A model generated the notes under the pieces. That model saw nothing but the letters and a program-made list of their open reading frames with translations. It was not told the origin of the DNA and did no database searches. A stretch of DNA of 64,000 bases from Rhizobium cauense (GTDB lineage: Bacteria; Pseudomonadota; Alphaproteobacteria; Rhizobiales; Rhizobiaceae): assembly GCF_019511525.1 (NCBI RefSeq), contig NZ_JAEUAT010000015.1, positions 1-64,000 on the forward strand, read 5' to 3'. Below are positions 49,825 to 58,794 of this stretch, piece after piece. Every line of letters begins with the position of its first letter. Positions within the stretch are counted from its first letter, which is position 1. Made by a program: the position numbers and the translations under genes.

Positions 49825-50577
49825 CTAGATCTTTTGGCCGCATGCTCGGCAGAACCGCCGGACGGTTTCGGCCATGCCAAATTCCAGCGCGTCGGCCGTC
49901 AATCCATGCCCGATGGACACCTCCGCAAGTTTCGGAATGCGCTTTACGAGCGGCGGCAGGTTCGCCACCGTCAGATCGTGTCCAGCATTGACACCCAAGC
50001 CGATCGCCAGCGCCGCGTCGGCCGTTTTGCCGAGCGCCTCGAGGATTGGCCCTGCCCGTTCGGGCGCGTCGTAGCATCCGCCGTAAGGACCAGTGTAGAG
50101 CTCGATCCGGTCGGCCCCTACCGCCTTGGCGATCTCAACGGCCTCGGCGTCTCCATCACCATCGGCGAAAAGCGACACGCGCGTACCCGTCTTCTTCAGC
50201 CGCGCGATAACGTCGGTCAGAAGGGCCCGATGCTTGCGGAAATCCCAGCCGTGATCGGAGGTCGCCTGCGAAGGATCGTCAGGAACCAGCGTGACCTGCT
50301 CGGGCGCTGCAGTGGCGCAAAGCTCCAGGAATTCATCGGTGGGGTAGCCCTCGATATTGAATTCGGCATCAGGAAACTCATCGTCGATCAGGTTTCGGAT
50401 GACGGGCAGATCGGAGAAACGGATGTGTCGCTGATCGGGCCTTGGATGCACGGTCAACCCACTCGCACCGGATTGCAGCGCAATGCGCCCAAGCCCTTCG
50501 ACACTTGGCCACGGCAGGTCGCGGCGGTTGCGGAGCATCGCGATGGCATTGAGATTGACGGAAAGCGTAGTCGGCAT
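49825..50577 (-). CDS. pdxJ: Pyridoxine 5'-phosphate synthase
   Basis: The product has 250 residues, the normal PdxJ length. SVNLNAIAMLRNRRDLPWPSV, GLTVHPRPDQRHIR, FNIEGYP, VTLVPDDP, SLFADGD, ELYTGPYGGCYD and IGLGVNAGHDL follow the family. It condenses 3-amino-2-oxopropyl phosphate and deoxyxylulose 5-phosphate in vitamin B6 synthesis. The start at 50577; longer frames to 50733 lack a ribosome site. No acpS or recO neighbour is seen. Confidence 0.93.
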   Translation of the reverse strand: MPTTLSVNLNAIAMLRNRRDLPWPSVEGLGRIALQSGASGLTVHPRPDQRHIRFSDLPVIRNLIDDEFPDAEFNIEGYPTDEFLELCATAAPEQVTLVPDDPSQATSDHGWDFRKHRALLTDVIARLKKTGTRVSLFADGDGDAEAVEIAKAVGADRIELYTGPYGGCYDAPERAGPILEALGKTADAALAIGLGVNAGHDLTVANLPPLVKRIPKLAEVSIGHGLTADALEFGMAETVRRFCRACGQKI

Positions 50578-51005
50578 GGCGGGGATTCCACTAAAGCGAA
50601 GGATGATCGTTTCTAAGCCAATGAACCTGGATGGGCCAACGAGATTCGTACATGAATGCATGTGAATCTGTGATGACGTGGGCGTCCCATTCGACAGCAG
50701 TACGAGTGAAAGTAGATCCGGTTCAGTCGCCACGCTTTAAGCGGCGAGGTGTTTCCACAGGATCGTCTTCTCCGCGAATCACCATCACTTTGCGCAACTT
50801 TTGCGACCGGTTGCCCTGCAAATTAAAAGTCACTAATTTTGATACTAACAAAATACGTAATTCCCGAGTAACGTAAGCTCGCAATATCGAAGAGAACTCC
50901 GCCAGTTGCTTCGATCACTGGAACAAGAACGCTAAGAGGAAACCCCACTCAGCCGCACCCTTTTGCAATTTGCAGATGCACAATGAGCACGATGGGAGGG
51001 ACACC
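50578..51005. other. Long intergenic region between pdxJ and the MerR-LuxR gene
   Basis: There is no supported gene. It contains an AT-rich patch around 50820-50880 (promoter-like), and the direct repeat TTTGCGCAAC/TTTTGCGACC at 50793-50814. No rho-independent terminator or known riboswitch is recognised. Confidence 0.3.
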
Positions 51006-51692
51006 ATGGTAGAAGGTTACAAGCAGGGGTTCACGTCAGATCTCGCAACACAAGCGCGACCGCGGCACCGGTTCCTCCCCTCAGCAGCCCTGCCCGCAGA
51101 TTTACCCCACGGAAGAGTGCCCATAGCCGACATGGCCAATGCCTTTGGCGTGACCCATCGAACCCTGCATTTCTATGAGGAAAAAGGGCTGATTTCGGCC
51201 AGCCGAATCGGCCTGATGCGTGTCTACGAGCCGAGCGACGTCATGCGCATGGCCGTTATCAATGCCTGCCGCGAGGCCGGGATGGCGGTTGCAGTAATCC
51301 AGGATCTTATGAACGATCTCATCGAGGCCGAAACGCAGGAGTCCGCCGAAGCTTTGTTTCGCGATGCACTCGTTACCCGCAAACGCGAACTCAGCGCGGA
51401 AATGTCCACATTGCATCGCCAGATGCAGCAGGTGTCCAATCTGCTCGACCACGAGGCGACCGGCGACCAACCGCTCAACGACAATCAAGGCGGATCACTG
51501 CTGACTGATCAGGAGTTGCGTTGTCTGGCACTGATGGCAGCAGGGCTTTCCACGCAGCGCATAGCGCGCACCCTGGACCTGCGAAACGACGACGCACAAA
51601 GCCTCGAAACCGGCATCATCCAGAAATTCAACGCCAACAACCGCTTTCAGGCCATCGCCAAGGCCGTCATGCTCGGCGTCGTCCAAGTCTGA
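51006..51692 (+). CDS. MerR-type regulator fused to a LuxR-type HTH
   Basis: The product has 228 residues. Residues about 35-100 form the MerR HTH with wing: PIADMANAFGVTHRTLHFYEEKGLISASRIGLMRVYEPSDVMRM. A helical dimerisation stretch follows (RKRELSAEMSTLHRQMQQVSNLLDHE). Residues about 160-228 (LTDQELRCLALMAAGLSTQRIARTL...NRFQAIAKAVMLGVV) are a LuxR/GerE HTH. The start at 51006 has GGGAGGG five bases upstream. No sensor Cys was seen in the MerR tail. The target is unknown. Confidence 0.82.
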   Translation: MVEGYKQGFTSDLATQARPRHRFLPSAALPADLPHGRVPIADMANAFGVTHRTLHFYEEKGLISASRIGLMRVYEPSDVMRMAVINACREAGMAVAVIQDLMNDLIEAETQESAEALFRDALVTRKRELSAEMSTLHRQMQQVSNLLDHEATGDQPLNDNQGGSLLTDQELRCLALMAAGLSTQRIARTLDLRNDDAQSLETGIIQKFNANNRFQAIAKAVMLGVVQV

Positions 51693-51701
51693 CAGTCGAG
51701 C

Positions 51702-52829
51702 CTAGCGCACAATCGTCAGGGTCTCTGCTGCACGCGTAATCGCGGTGTAGAGCCACCGCTCCCGGGTGTCGCGGAATGCCCAGCTTTCATCAAACAGCAC
51801 GACGTTGTTCCACTGCGAACCCTGCGCCTTGTGGACCGTCAGCGCATAGCCATAGTCGAACTCGTCGTAACGCTTGCGCGTATTCCAGGGGATTTCACCC
51901 TCGACATCCTCGAAAGCCTGCTTCAGCAGTTTGATCTTCGCTGCGCCGCGATCCATGTCGTCGTCTTCAGGCCGGATCAGCAGATTGATACCCGGCTTTG
52001 TCGTCTCCTTGGACGATGTCATCACCTGCCAGAGCGAGCCGTTGAGCAAGCCCTTTGCCGGATCGTTGCGCAGGCAGACCAGCTTGTCACCGGTTTGCGG
52101 ATACTCCGCCGTAAAGCCCTTCAATTCTCGCAGGCGCTGATTATACCGACGGCGCGTTCGATTGGTGCCGACAAGCACCTGATCGGCATCGAGGACCAGC
52201 GACTGGTTCACGTCATTCTTTGAGATGACCTGCGCGGTGCCGTAGTTCCCATAGCTGACTTCATTGCCCTCGCGCACCTGCATTGCGAGCTGAATGATCG
52301 GATTGTCGCGGGCCTGGCGGTGAATGTCGGTCAGCAGATAGTCCGGTTCCTGATTGGTGAAGAAGCCACCCCCTGAAACCGGAGGCAGCTGCCCCGGATC
52401 GCCGAGGACCAGGATCGGAGTTCCGAAGCTCATCAGGTCTCGGCCGAGCGCTTCATCCACCATCGAGCACTCGTCGACCACGATAAGGGCAGCCTTGGCG
52501 ACCGGGCTCTGCCGGTTGATGGAAAACATCGGCGCGATGGAGGTCTTGCCCGTTTCCTCGTCCTCGACAGCCTCCTCGCCGCGCGGACGATAAATCAGGG
52601 AGTGGATCGTCTTCGCATTGCTGGCGCCGCGTGATCGCAACACTTGGGCCGCCTTGCCCGTAAACGCGGCAAATAACACATCCCCGTCGACATGCTCGGC
52701 GAAATACCGTGCAAGCGTCGTCTTGCCCGTACCGGCATAGCCGAACAGACGGAAAAGCGGCGACCGCCCTTCCTTCAACCATTTTGAAACGGCCTTCAGG
52801 GCTTCATCTTGTTGCGGAGCAAATTGCAT
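51702..52829 (-). CDS. ATP-dependent RecD-like DNA helicase
   Basis: The product has 375 residues: Walker A FRLFGYAGTGKTTLARYF, FTGKAAQVLRSRGASNAKTIHSLIY, Walker B ALIVVDECSMVD, ILVLGDPGQLPPVSGGGFF, and the C-terminal superfamily 1B motif YALTVHKAQGSQWNNVVLF followed by LYTAITRA. No RecB/C genes are nearby; single RecD-like helicases of this kind are common in alphaproteobacteria. The ATG at 52829 is the start used; longer frames run over the divergent gene. Confidence 0.9.
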   Translation of the reverse strand: MQFAPQQDEALKAVSKWLKEGRSPLFRLFGYAGTGKTTLARYFAEHVDGDVLFAAFTGKAAQVLRSRGASNAKTIHSLIYRPRGEEAVEDEETGKTSIAPMFSINRQSPVAKAALIVVDECSMVDEALGRDLMSFGTPILVLGDPGQLPPVSGGGFFTNQEPDYLLTDIHRQARDNPIIQLAMQVREGNEVSYGNYGTAQVISKNDVNQSLVLDADQVLVGTNRTRRRYNQRLRELKGFTAEYPQTGDKLVCLRNDPAKGLLNGSLWQVMTSSKETTKPGINLLIRPEDDDMDRGAAKIKLLKQAFEDVEGEIPWNTRKRYDEFDYGYALTVHKAQGSQWNNVVLFDESWAFRDTRERWLYTAITRAAETLTIVR

Positions 52830-52976
52830 CGTGGACCGACTTGGCAGGATTCGCCTGACATAGGCAACCCTGAAAATCCGGACGAACGGGCGATCACAAG
52901 GGAATAAAACCGGCGGCCATGGTGTCTCATGTCCGGTAACGCAATCAAGCGTGCCCAACACGTGAGGAGAGAGCCC

Positions 52977-53357
52977 ATGAAATCCGCAAAGATGCTGATC
53001 GCATTTGCCATTGCATCCGCCGCCGCAACATCCGCTTTTGCCGCCCCGCCCGTCGAGACCGTCGAGACCGCAAAAGGGAAGGTTCTGGCCGGTGAGAAAG
53101 GCATGACCCTCTACACGTTCAAGAAAGACCATAAGGGCATGTCGAATTGCTACGACGATTGCGCCAAGAATTGGCCGCCACTCATGGCCGCTAGCGATGC
53201 GAAGCCGGAAGGTGCATATTCGATCGTCGAACGAAAGGACGGCAGCAAGCAGTGGGCGAAGGACGGCATGCCTCTGTATTACTGGGTCAAGGACAAGAAG
53301 ATGGGCGACATTACCGGTGACGGCGTTGGCGGCAACTGGGATCTCGTCAAGCCATGA
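52977..53357 (+). CDS. Exported COG4315-type (secreted repeat, DUF-like) protein
   Basis: The product has 126 residues: signal MKSAKMLIAFAIASAAATSAFAA, then GKVLAGEKGMTLYTFKKDHKGMSNCYDDCAKNWPPLMAA and GAYSIVERKDGSKQWAKDGMPLYYWVKDKKMGDITGDGVGGNWDLVKP. This is the PF03640 lipoprotein-like repeat with two Cys (CYDDC). It is the first gene of a unit with an ECF sigma factor and anti-sigma factor, and is a candidate target of that system. Confidence 0.85.
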   Translation: MKSAKMLIAFAIASAAATSAFAAPPVETVETAKGKVLAGEKGMTLYTFKKDHKGMSNCYDDCAKNWPPLMAASDAKPEGAYSIVERKDGSKQWAKDGMPLYYWVKDKKMGDITGDGVGGNWDLVKP

Positions 53358-53367
53358 GCGTACTGAT

Positions 53368-53883
53368 TTGAAGACACCAGGCCACGACACGTTCGAGGGC
53401 CAGATTCTGGCCCTCCTTCCCTCGCTGAGACGTTATTCGCGGAGCCTCACCCGCTCCGATACTGACGGCGAGGATTTGTTGCAGGATTGCGTCGAGAAGG
53501 TGTTGGCCCGTCGCGGACAGTGGCGAGGACTGAACCTGCGCGGCTGGGTGTTGACGATCATGACGAACCTCTATCGTAACAGCCGCCGCCAGACGGGTCG
53601 CGCGCCGTTCGTGGAACTCGACAGCGCCGAGGACATCGTGTCGGTGGATCCGGTCCCCGATCCACTCGAACACTCGCGGCTGGAGGACGCGCTGAACAGC
53701 TTGTCGGAGGAAAATCGCTCGGTGCTGATGCTGGTCGTCATCGAAGGCTATACCTACCAGGAGGTAGCGACCGCGCTCGATATCCCGATCGGGACGGTCA
53801 TGTCCCGCCTGTCACGCGCGCGCCAGCGGATCGGAGAGCGCATGAAAGCTGACAATGTCATTACGCTTCGGAGACCGAAATGA
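53368..53883 (+). CDS. ECF-type RNA polymerase sigma factor
   Basis: The product has 171 residues. Region 2 is SLRRYSRSLTRSDTDGEDLLQDCVEKVLARRGQWRGLNLRGWVLTIMTNLYRNSRR; region 4 is LSEENRSVLMLVVIEGYTYQEVATALDIPIGTVMSRLSRARQRI. The TTG start at 53368 is inferred, 10 bases after the preceding stop; an ATG frame to the left is only a shadow. It is coupled to the anti-sigma gene (ATGA), so this is a sigma/anti-sigma pair of ECF type. Confidence 0.88.
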   Translation: MKTPGHDTFEGQILALLPSLRRYSRSLTRSDTDGEDLLQDCVEKVLARRGQWRGLNLRGWVLTIMTNLYRNSRRQTGRAPFVELDSAEDIVSVDPVPDPLEHSRLEDALNSLSEENRSVLMLVVIEGYTYQEVATALDIPIGTVMSRLSRARQRIGERMKADNVITLRRPK

Positions 53884-54662
53884 ACGAGACCAACCAGACC
53901 GTGACCGAAGCGGATCTCCATGCTTATGCCGACGGGCAGCTTCCCGAGCAGGCACGCGTGCGCGTCGAGGCGTGGCTAAACGACAATCCGGACGATGCCG
54001 CCAGAGTGGCGGAATGGACGGCAGGAAATGCCGAGATCCGATCGCTGTTTGCTGCCTACGAAAGGTCCACGGACGCCGACATAGGGCTGGTGACCGGTCG
54101 CAGGGACCCCGCAAACTGGTCGAAACGCCTTGCCATAGCGGCTGCGACCATGGCGATTTTCGGTCTCGGCGCGCTGAGCGGTCATTATGGACCGACGCTG
54201 CTTGCAAAACCGGATCTGGAGCTGACGGAACTCGAAACACTTCCCAATGAAGCCCGTAACGCCTTCCTCGTCTACGCCGGGGAGGTCCGACACCCTGTGG
54301 AGGTCTTTGCCGACGAGGAGGCCCACTTGGCGACCTGGCTCGGCAAGCGGCTTGCCATTCAAAACCTCAGGGTTCCGAACCTGCAGGAGCTCGGCTTCAA
54401 GCTGGTCGGCGGCCGCCTGTTGCCCGTCGATGGCAAGCCCGGTGCGATGTTCATGTACGAGGATCAGGCAGGCGAACGCCTGACGGTCCTCGTCGGGCGT
54501 AACGCGGACAACAGGTCGACCAGCTTCCGCTTCGCCTCGTCTGGCAATGTCGAGACCTTCTACTGGATCGACGGTGAACTCGGCTACGCCGTGACGGGCG
54601 AGGTTTCGCGCGATGTGCTGAGAAAGGTCGCGGAGGAGTGTTACAGGCAGTTTCCGTCCTGA
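53880..54662 (+). CDS. Membrane anti-sigma factor (FecR/ZAS-like N-terminus)
   Basis: The product has 260 residues. The N-terminal cytosolic part (EADLHAYADGQLPEQARVRVEAWLNDNPDDAARVAEW) resembles anti-sigma domains. A single membrane segment is LAIAAATMAIFGLGALSGHYG at about residues 83-105. The periplasmic domain (about 150 residues) is unassigned. It overlaps the sigma gene by ATGA and is expected to hold the sigma factor at the membrane. Confidence 0.82.
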   Translation: MNETNQTVTEADLHAYADGQLPEQARVRVEAWLNDNPDDAARVAEWTAGNAEIRSLFAAYERSTDADIGLVTGRRDPANWSKRLAIAAATMAIFGLGALSGHYGPTLLAKPDLELTELETLPNEARNAFLVYAGEVRHPVEVFADEEAHLATWLGKRLAIQNLRVPNLQELGFKLVGGRLLPVDGKPGAMFMYEDQAGERLTVLVGRNADNRSTSFRFASSGNVETFYWIDGELGYAVTGEVSRDVLRKVAEECYRQFPS

Positions 54663-54664
54663 GC

Positions 54665-55054
54665 TCAGCGCAGCGGATCGTTGGCAAGCTCGATCGGCTT
54701 GCCATGCGGTGTCGCTTCGGCCGCCCGCCGCCAGCTTTTCTGAAGGTCGAGGATCATGTCGGCATCAGCGACCCCGTTTTTGACGAGAATTGCCGAAAGC
54801 GCAGCAACCCAGCAATCGAAATAGTCACTGCCATCTTCGGCGCGCCCGGGAGCGTGCAACTCGCTGGATAGGGTTTCGGCCCACTCGCCCCAGGTAAAGA
54901 GACCGCGTTCGTGCAGATGCACAGTTATGGCAAAGGCTTCCGCAGCCCACGGTTCGGGAAAGACCGGCTCGCCATCGGTCGATCTCGGCAGTTGCGGCGA
55001 TTGCGCCAGCGGCGAGCGTATCTCACACTGGCTCAAGATAGCTCTCCCATGCAT
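54665..55054 (-). CDS. Nitrile hydratase accessory (activator) protein
   Basis: The product has 129 residues: DGEPVFPEPWAAEAFAITVHLHERGLFTWGEWAETLSSEL is the family hallmark. The protein helps cobalt insertion or alpha-subunit maturation in Co-type enzymes. The ATG at 55054 overlaps the beta gene by 32 bases; a TTG at 55036 with GGGAGAG upstream is an alternative start. Confidence 0.85.
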   Translation of the reverse strand: MHGRAILSQCEIRSPLAQSPQLPRSTDGEPVFPEPWAAEAFAITVHLHERGLFTWGEWAETLSSELHAPGRAEDGSDYFDCWVAALSAILVKNGVADADMILDLQKSWRRAAEATPHGKPIELANDPLR

Positions 55055-55682
55055 CGATCGACACGCTCAGCGTCGGGTCGGCACCCTCGCCCCAGATCTC
55101 GCCTCCATCGAACACGACCGTATAGACCCATTGCGGGTTCTCGCCCTTTCCATGGGCGTTGTCGTCGGGGAAAACGTAGGAGCCCTGGACTGCCTCCACC
55201 ACGCCGGATTTGGCCCGCGCATAGCGGGGCAGCCGCGTATGTGTCGTCGGACTGAAGTTTATGGTTCGAACCTTGTCGCCGGCAGCGAAGCGAGGCGCCA
55301 TTGTCACCGGCCGGTCACAAGGGCCACCCTTGGCGAGAACGCCCGCTACCATATCGGCCTTGAGAACCCGCTTCGGCGTTGCGCCATCCATTTGCTTGTG
55401 ACCGGAGGCGATCTCGTCCGCCATCACGAACCCATGGCGCTGCAGCAGCACCTCGAGCGCCCGTGTCCAGATCTCGTAGTAGCTCGCAGCAAGATATCTC
55501 GCCGGTGGAATGTTCTCGCGCGCGTGCCGGCTCTCATCGATATTCCAGGCGCCAAGCGCACCGCCGGACAGCGTCAGTCCAAGCGCCCGCTTCTCCCAAT
55601 CGGCGTGGAAATAAGGCTCATTCTTCTCCGGTGCCACCGGGCCGAAACCCATCTGGCCGCCAAGGTCGTGCGGACCGTTCAT
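55023..55682 (-). CDS. nthB: Nitrile hydratase beta subunit
   Basis: The product has 219 residues: MNGPHDLGGQMGFGPVAPE, EPYFHADWEKRALGLTLSGGALGAWNIDESRHARENIPPARYLAASYYEIWTRALEVLL, and C-terminal FSPTTHTRLPRYARAKSG. Nitrile hydratases convert nitriles to amides. The start ATG overlaps the alpha stop (ATGA), giving stoichiometric translation. Confidence 0.93.
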   Translation of the reverse strand: MNGPHDLGGQMGFGPVAPEKNEPYFHADWEKRALGLTLSGGALGAWNIDESRHARENIPPARYLAASYYEIWTRALEVLLQRHGFVMADEIASGHKQMDGATPKRVLKADMVAGVLAKGGPCDRPVTMAPRFAAGDKVRTINFSPTTHTRLPRYARAKSGVVEAVQGSYVFPDDNAHGKGENPQWVYTVVFDGGEIWGEGADPTLSVSIDAWESYLEPV

Positions 55683-56311
55683 GGCGCAACTCCAGGGGCA
55701 GCAGCGAGGCCTGTTCCGATCATCGCGTCGCGACTGACGAGGTCGGCAAGCTGCTCCTCGTTCCACCCTTCGGTGCCTTCCGGCCTCTCTGGAATGACCA
55801 GATAGCGCAACTCGGCCGTAGAATCCCAGACACGGATCTTCTTACTCTTCGGCAATGTCACACCGAACTCGGCGAGCACGCCGCGTGGATCGATAACCGC
55901 GCGCGAGCGATAGGCCGGCGCCTTGTACCACACAGGCGGCAGGCCCAGTACCGACCAGGGGTAACAGGAGCAAAGAGTACAGACGACGAGATTGTGCGTT
56001 TCATCGGAGTTGAACACTGCACGCATGTGCTCGCCCTGGCGACCGGTGTAGCCGAGGCTCGCAATCGCCGCCGTCGCATCGCGCCGCAACCAATCCGCAA
56101 ACGCCGGATCGCTCCAGGCCCTCGCCACGACATGCGCGCCGTTGCGCGGACCGATCTTGGTTTCATAGGTCTCGACGATCGCGTCGATCGCCACGGGGTC
56201 GATCAGCCCCTTCTCCGTCAGGACGGTCTCGAGCGCCCTCACCCGCGCCTGCATGTCGGTATAGCGGTTGTCATGATGGTGATGGTCGTGATGGTGATCG
56301 TCGTCGTGCAC
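55679..56311 (-). CDS. nthA: Nitrile hydratase alpha subunit, cobalt type
   Basis: The product has 210 residues. The metal site is VVCTLCSCYPWSVLGL with Cys111, Cys114, Ser115 and Cys116; Thr112 (instead of Ser) is the marker of the cobalt enzyme. The N-terminus is MHDDDHHHDHHHHD, a His-rich tail unusual in length. The downstream beta and accessory genes overlap it. Alpha subunits of rhizobial relatives are known to be Co-dependent. Confidence 0.95.
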   Translation of the reverse strand: MHDDDHHHDHHHHDNRYTDMQARVRALETVLTEKGLIDPVAIDAIVETYETKIGPRNGAHVVARAWSDPAFADWLRRDATAAIASLGYTGRQGEHMRAVFNSDETHNLVVCTLCSCYPWSVLGLPPVWYKAPAYRSRAVIDPRGVLAEFGVTLPKSKKIRVWDSTAELRYLVIPERPEGTEGWNEEQLADLVSRDAMIGTGLAAAPGVAP

Positions 56312-56410
56312 CAGATATCTCCCTTCGCCAGTCTGCAGCTATCTTTAGGCTCTTGCGCTCGTCTCGCCAAGGCCTCTTGCCGATGCAACTTTTCGGTTAA
56401 GTTCGATGCC

Positions 56411-57691
56411 ATGAACATCCTGATTCTTGGCGCAACAGGCTTTATCGGTTCGGCGGTAGCAGCCCGCCTTCTTGCTGACGGGCACAATGTGACCGGCCTC
56501 GGCCGTAACCCCTCCCGTGCCCGTCTGAAGTCACCGGATATCAAATGGATAGCAGCCGATTTGTCAAAGATGCTGCACGCGGAAGACTGGCGCGGCCTCA
56601 TTGAAGATTGTGACGCCGTCGTCAATTGTGCAGGCGCTCTGCAGGACGGTCTTGCCGACGACCTATCGGGGACACAGCACAAGGCGATGCTTGCGCTCTA
56701 TGCAGCTGCGCGGGACGCGCGGCCCCTGATCGTGCAGATATCTGCGCGGACGAACAACGCCGCCGGCGATCTGCCGTTCCTAGCAACAAAACGCCACGCC
56801 GACGAGGCGCTCGCTGCAAGCGGCCTGTCGCATGTCATCCTGCGCCCGGCTCTCGTTCTCGGTCGCAACGCCCATGGTGGTTCGGCCCTGCTGCGGGCGC
56901 TTGCCGCCCTGCCTCTCGGCATCCCGTTGGTTCACGCAGCAAGCCCGGTTGCGACAGTTGCGCTTGATGATGTCGCGGCGGCAGTAAGCAGCGCCGTCGC
57001 GGGGCATCTCCCGGTGGGTACTGACACCGATCTAGCATCGACCGAGCAATTGACGCTCGCTCAGCTCGTTACACTCCACCGGCAATGGCTGGGTCTGCCA
57101 AATTCGGCTGTCGTTCCCCTACCCGCGATCGTCGCCAAGCCGCTCACCTGGCTTGCAGACGCTGCCGGTCGCCTTGGATGGCGGTCACCCTTGCGATCCA
57201 CTGCCATGACCGTCATGGCGGAAGGCATCCAGCCAACCGCCGGCGCTAACCCAGGCATTGCGGTCGCGTCGGCGCGTGAGACCCTGCGAGTGAACCCGGC
57301 CGGGGTGCAGGACCTTTGGTTTGCCAGGCTCTATCTCTTGAAGCCGATGATGATTGGTACTCTGTCGATCTTCTGGCTGCTCTCGGGCTTTCTCCCGCTG
57401 TTCGACGTTCAGCGCGCTGCCACGCATTTCCTGCCGCTGCTGCAGGCGGGCCCTGCCGCGTTGCTGACCGTCCTCACCTGCCTGGTCGATATGTTGCTTG
57501 GGGCCGCCGTCCTCGTCCGGCCGCTCGCCCACAGGGCTATGCGCGGCATGCTGCTGGTTTCGCTGGGCTATCTTGCCGGTGCGACCATCGTCGAACCCTT
57601 GCTGTGGCTCGATCCGCTTGGTCCTTTGGTGAAAGTCCTGCCGTCGCTGCTGTTGACGCTGGCGACCCTCGCAATTCTGGATGAGAGATAA
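56411..57691 (+). CDS. NAD(P)-binding SDR protein with C-terminal DoxX-like membrane domain
   Basis: The product has 426 residues. Residues about 1-290 form an extended SDR: MNILILGATGFIGSAVAARLLADGHNVTGLGR, CDAVVNCAGALQDG, RHADEALAASGLSHVILRPALVLG. Residues about 310-426 have four hydrophobic segments (IGTLSIFWLLSGFLPLF, LLTVLTCLVDMLLGAAVL) of DoxX/DUF4267-like type. The long upstream frame is a shadow. It overlaps the DUF2269 gene by TAATG, so the two form one unit. Confidence 0.88.
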   Translation: MNILILGATGFIGSAVAARLLADGHNVTGLGRNPSRARLKSPDIKWIAADLSKMLHAEDWRGLIEDCDAVVNCAGALQDGLADDLSGTQHKAMLALYAAARDARPLIVQISARTNNAAGDLPFLATKRHADEALAASGLSHVILRPALVLGRNAHGGSALLRALAALPLGIPLVHAASPVATVALDDVAAAVSSAVAGHLPVGTDTDLASTEQLTLAQLVTLHRQWLGLPNSAVVPLPAIVAKPLTWLADAAGRLGWRSPLRSTAMTVMAEGIQPTAGANPGIAVASARETLRVNPAGVQDLWFARLYLLKPMMIGTLSIFWLLSGFLPLFDVQRAATHFLPLLQAGPAALLTVLTCLVDMLLGAAVLVRPLAHRAMRGMLLVSLGYLAGATIVEPLLWLDPLGPLVKVLPSLLLTLATLAILDER

Positions 57692-58167
57692 TGCTGGAAC
57701 AGTCACTGCTGCTGGCACACGTAATCGGTGCGACGGTTCTGTTCGGAACTGGCGCGGGCATCGCGTTCTTCATGGTTGTCGCCCACAGGACGCGGGATCC
57801 GGAGCTGATCGCTCATGTTGCAGGAACGGTCGTCGTCGCCGACACACTGTTCACCGCGACAGCCGCAATTCTCCAACCGGTGACAGGATACCTGCTGGCG
57901 AGACTTATCGGCTGGGAACTGACAGAAGGCTGGATAGCCCTTTCATTGCTTCTCTACGTTTTTACCGGTCTCTTCTGGCTGCCGGTTGTCGGGATCCAAA
58001 TCCGCATGAGAAACCTCGCGCGCGCCGCCGTAGAAGCGCGCACGGAGCTACCCGCCGACTATTTCCGGCTTTGTCGCATCTGGTTTGCCTTCGGGTTTCC
58101 GGCATTCTTTGCAGTTATTGGCATCCTGTGGCTGATGCTCAACAAACCGACGATCACGCTATTTTAG
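57691..58167 (+). CDS. DUF2269 family integral membrane protein
   Basis: The product has 158 residues and about four membrane segments: LLLAHVIGATVLFGTGAGIAFFMVVAHR, ADTLFTATAAILQPVTGYLLARLIGW, IALSLLLYVFTGLFWLPVVGIQI and IWFAFGFPAFFAVIGILWLML. DUF2269 proteins often neighbour SDR-DoxX proteins; the function is unknown. The start overlaps the previous stop (TAATG). The end overlaps the convergent LysE gene by 9 bases. Confidence 0.85.
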   Translation: MLEQSLLLAHVIGATVLFGTGAGIAFFMVVAHRTRDPELIAHVAGTVVVADTLFTATAAILQPVTGYLLARLIGWELTEGWIALSLLLYVFTGLFWLPVVGIQIRMRNLARAAVEARTELPADYFRLCRIWFAFGFPAFFAVIGILWLMLNKPTITLF

Positions 58168-58752
58168 CATCGGCCAAAGACTGAGCACCAACAGCACGGC
58201 CATTGTGATGTTGAACCATTTCAATCGTACGGGATCCGACAACCAGTCGCGCAGCGCCGAGCCGAAGCCCGCCCAGGTGGAGACGCTTGGGACGTTGACC
58301 AGCGCGAAGGCCAAGCCGACGATCAGGACACTCGCCAGGTAGATGTCGGGGATCGTATAGGTCGCCATCGCCGTCACGGCCATGACCCATGCCTTCGGAT
58401 TGACCCACTGGAAGGCTGCCGCCGACAAAAACGACATCGGCTCTGCGCCGCTTTTGCCCTCGCCAAGGGTACGCGACGTCGCGATCTTCCACGCGATCCA
58501 GGCAAGATAGACGCCGCCAGCGAATTTCAGCGCCGTGTAGAGTACTGGTATTGTGTGCAGCAGCGCGCCCAATCCAAAGCCGACACCGATCAGCAGCGAG
58601 AAGAATCCTGCCCCGATGCCCAGCATATGCGGAACGGTACGGCGGAAGCCGAAGTTCACACCGGACGCGAACAGCATCATGTTGTTGGGACCCGGTGTTA
58701 TCGACGTCGTAAAGGCAAACAGGACGAGTGCCAGAAATGTGTCCAGCGGCAT
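58159..58752 (-). CDS. LysE/RhtB family amino acid exporter
   Basis: The product has 197 residues and about six membrane segments, with SITPGPNNMMLFASGVNFGFRRTVPHMLGIGAGF at the N-terminus, FQWVNPKAWVMAVTAMATY typical of LysE/RhtB transporters. GGGAGGTCTC precedes the ATG. It probably exports an amino acid or amino-acid analogue. Its promoter carries the 29-base palindrome shared with the aminotransferase gene. Confidence 0.92.
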   Translation of the reverse strand: MPLDTFLALVLFAFTTSITPGPNNMMLFASGVNFGFRRTVPHMLGIGAGFFSLLIGVGFGLGALLHTIPVLYTALKFAGGVYLAWIAWKIATSRTLGEGKSGAEPMSFLSAAAFQWVNPKAWVMAVTAMATYTIPDIYLASVLIVGLAFALVNVPSVSTWAGFGSALRDWLSDPVRLKWFNITMAVLLVLSLWPMLK

Positions 58753-58794
58753 GAGACCTCCCGGAGGGCTCGCGATGCTTGAGCAAGCCCGATT

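Noticed and set aside
55379..56410. Long upstream extension of the SDR-DoxX gene
   Set aside because: It runs antisense through nitrile hydratase genes and has low-complexity basic composition. The SDR start at 56411 gives a proper N-terminal nucleotide motif.
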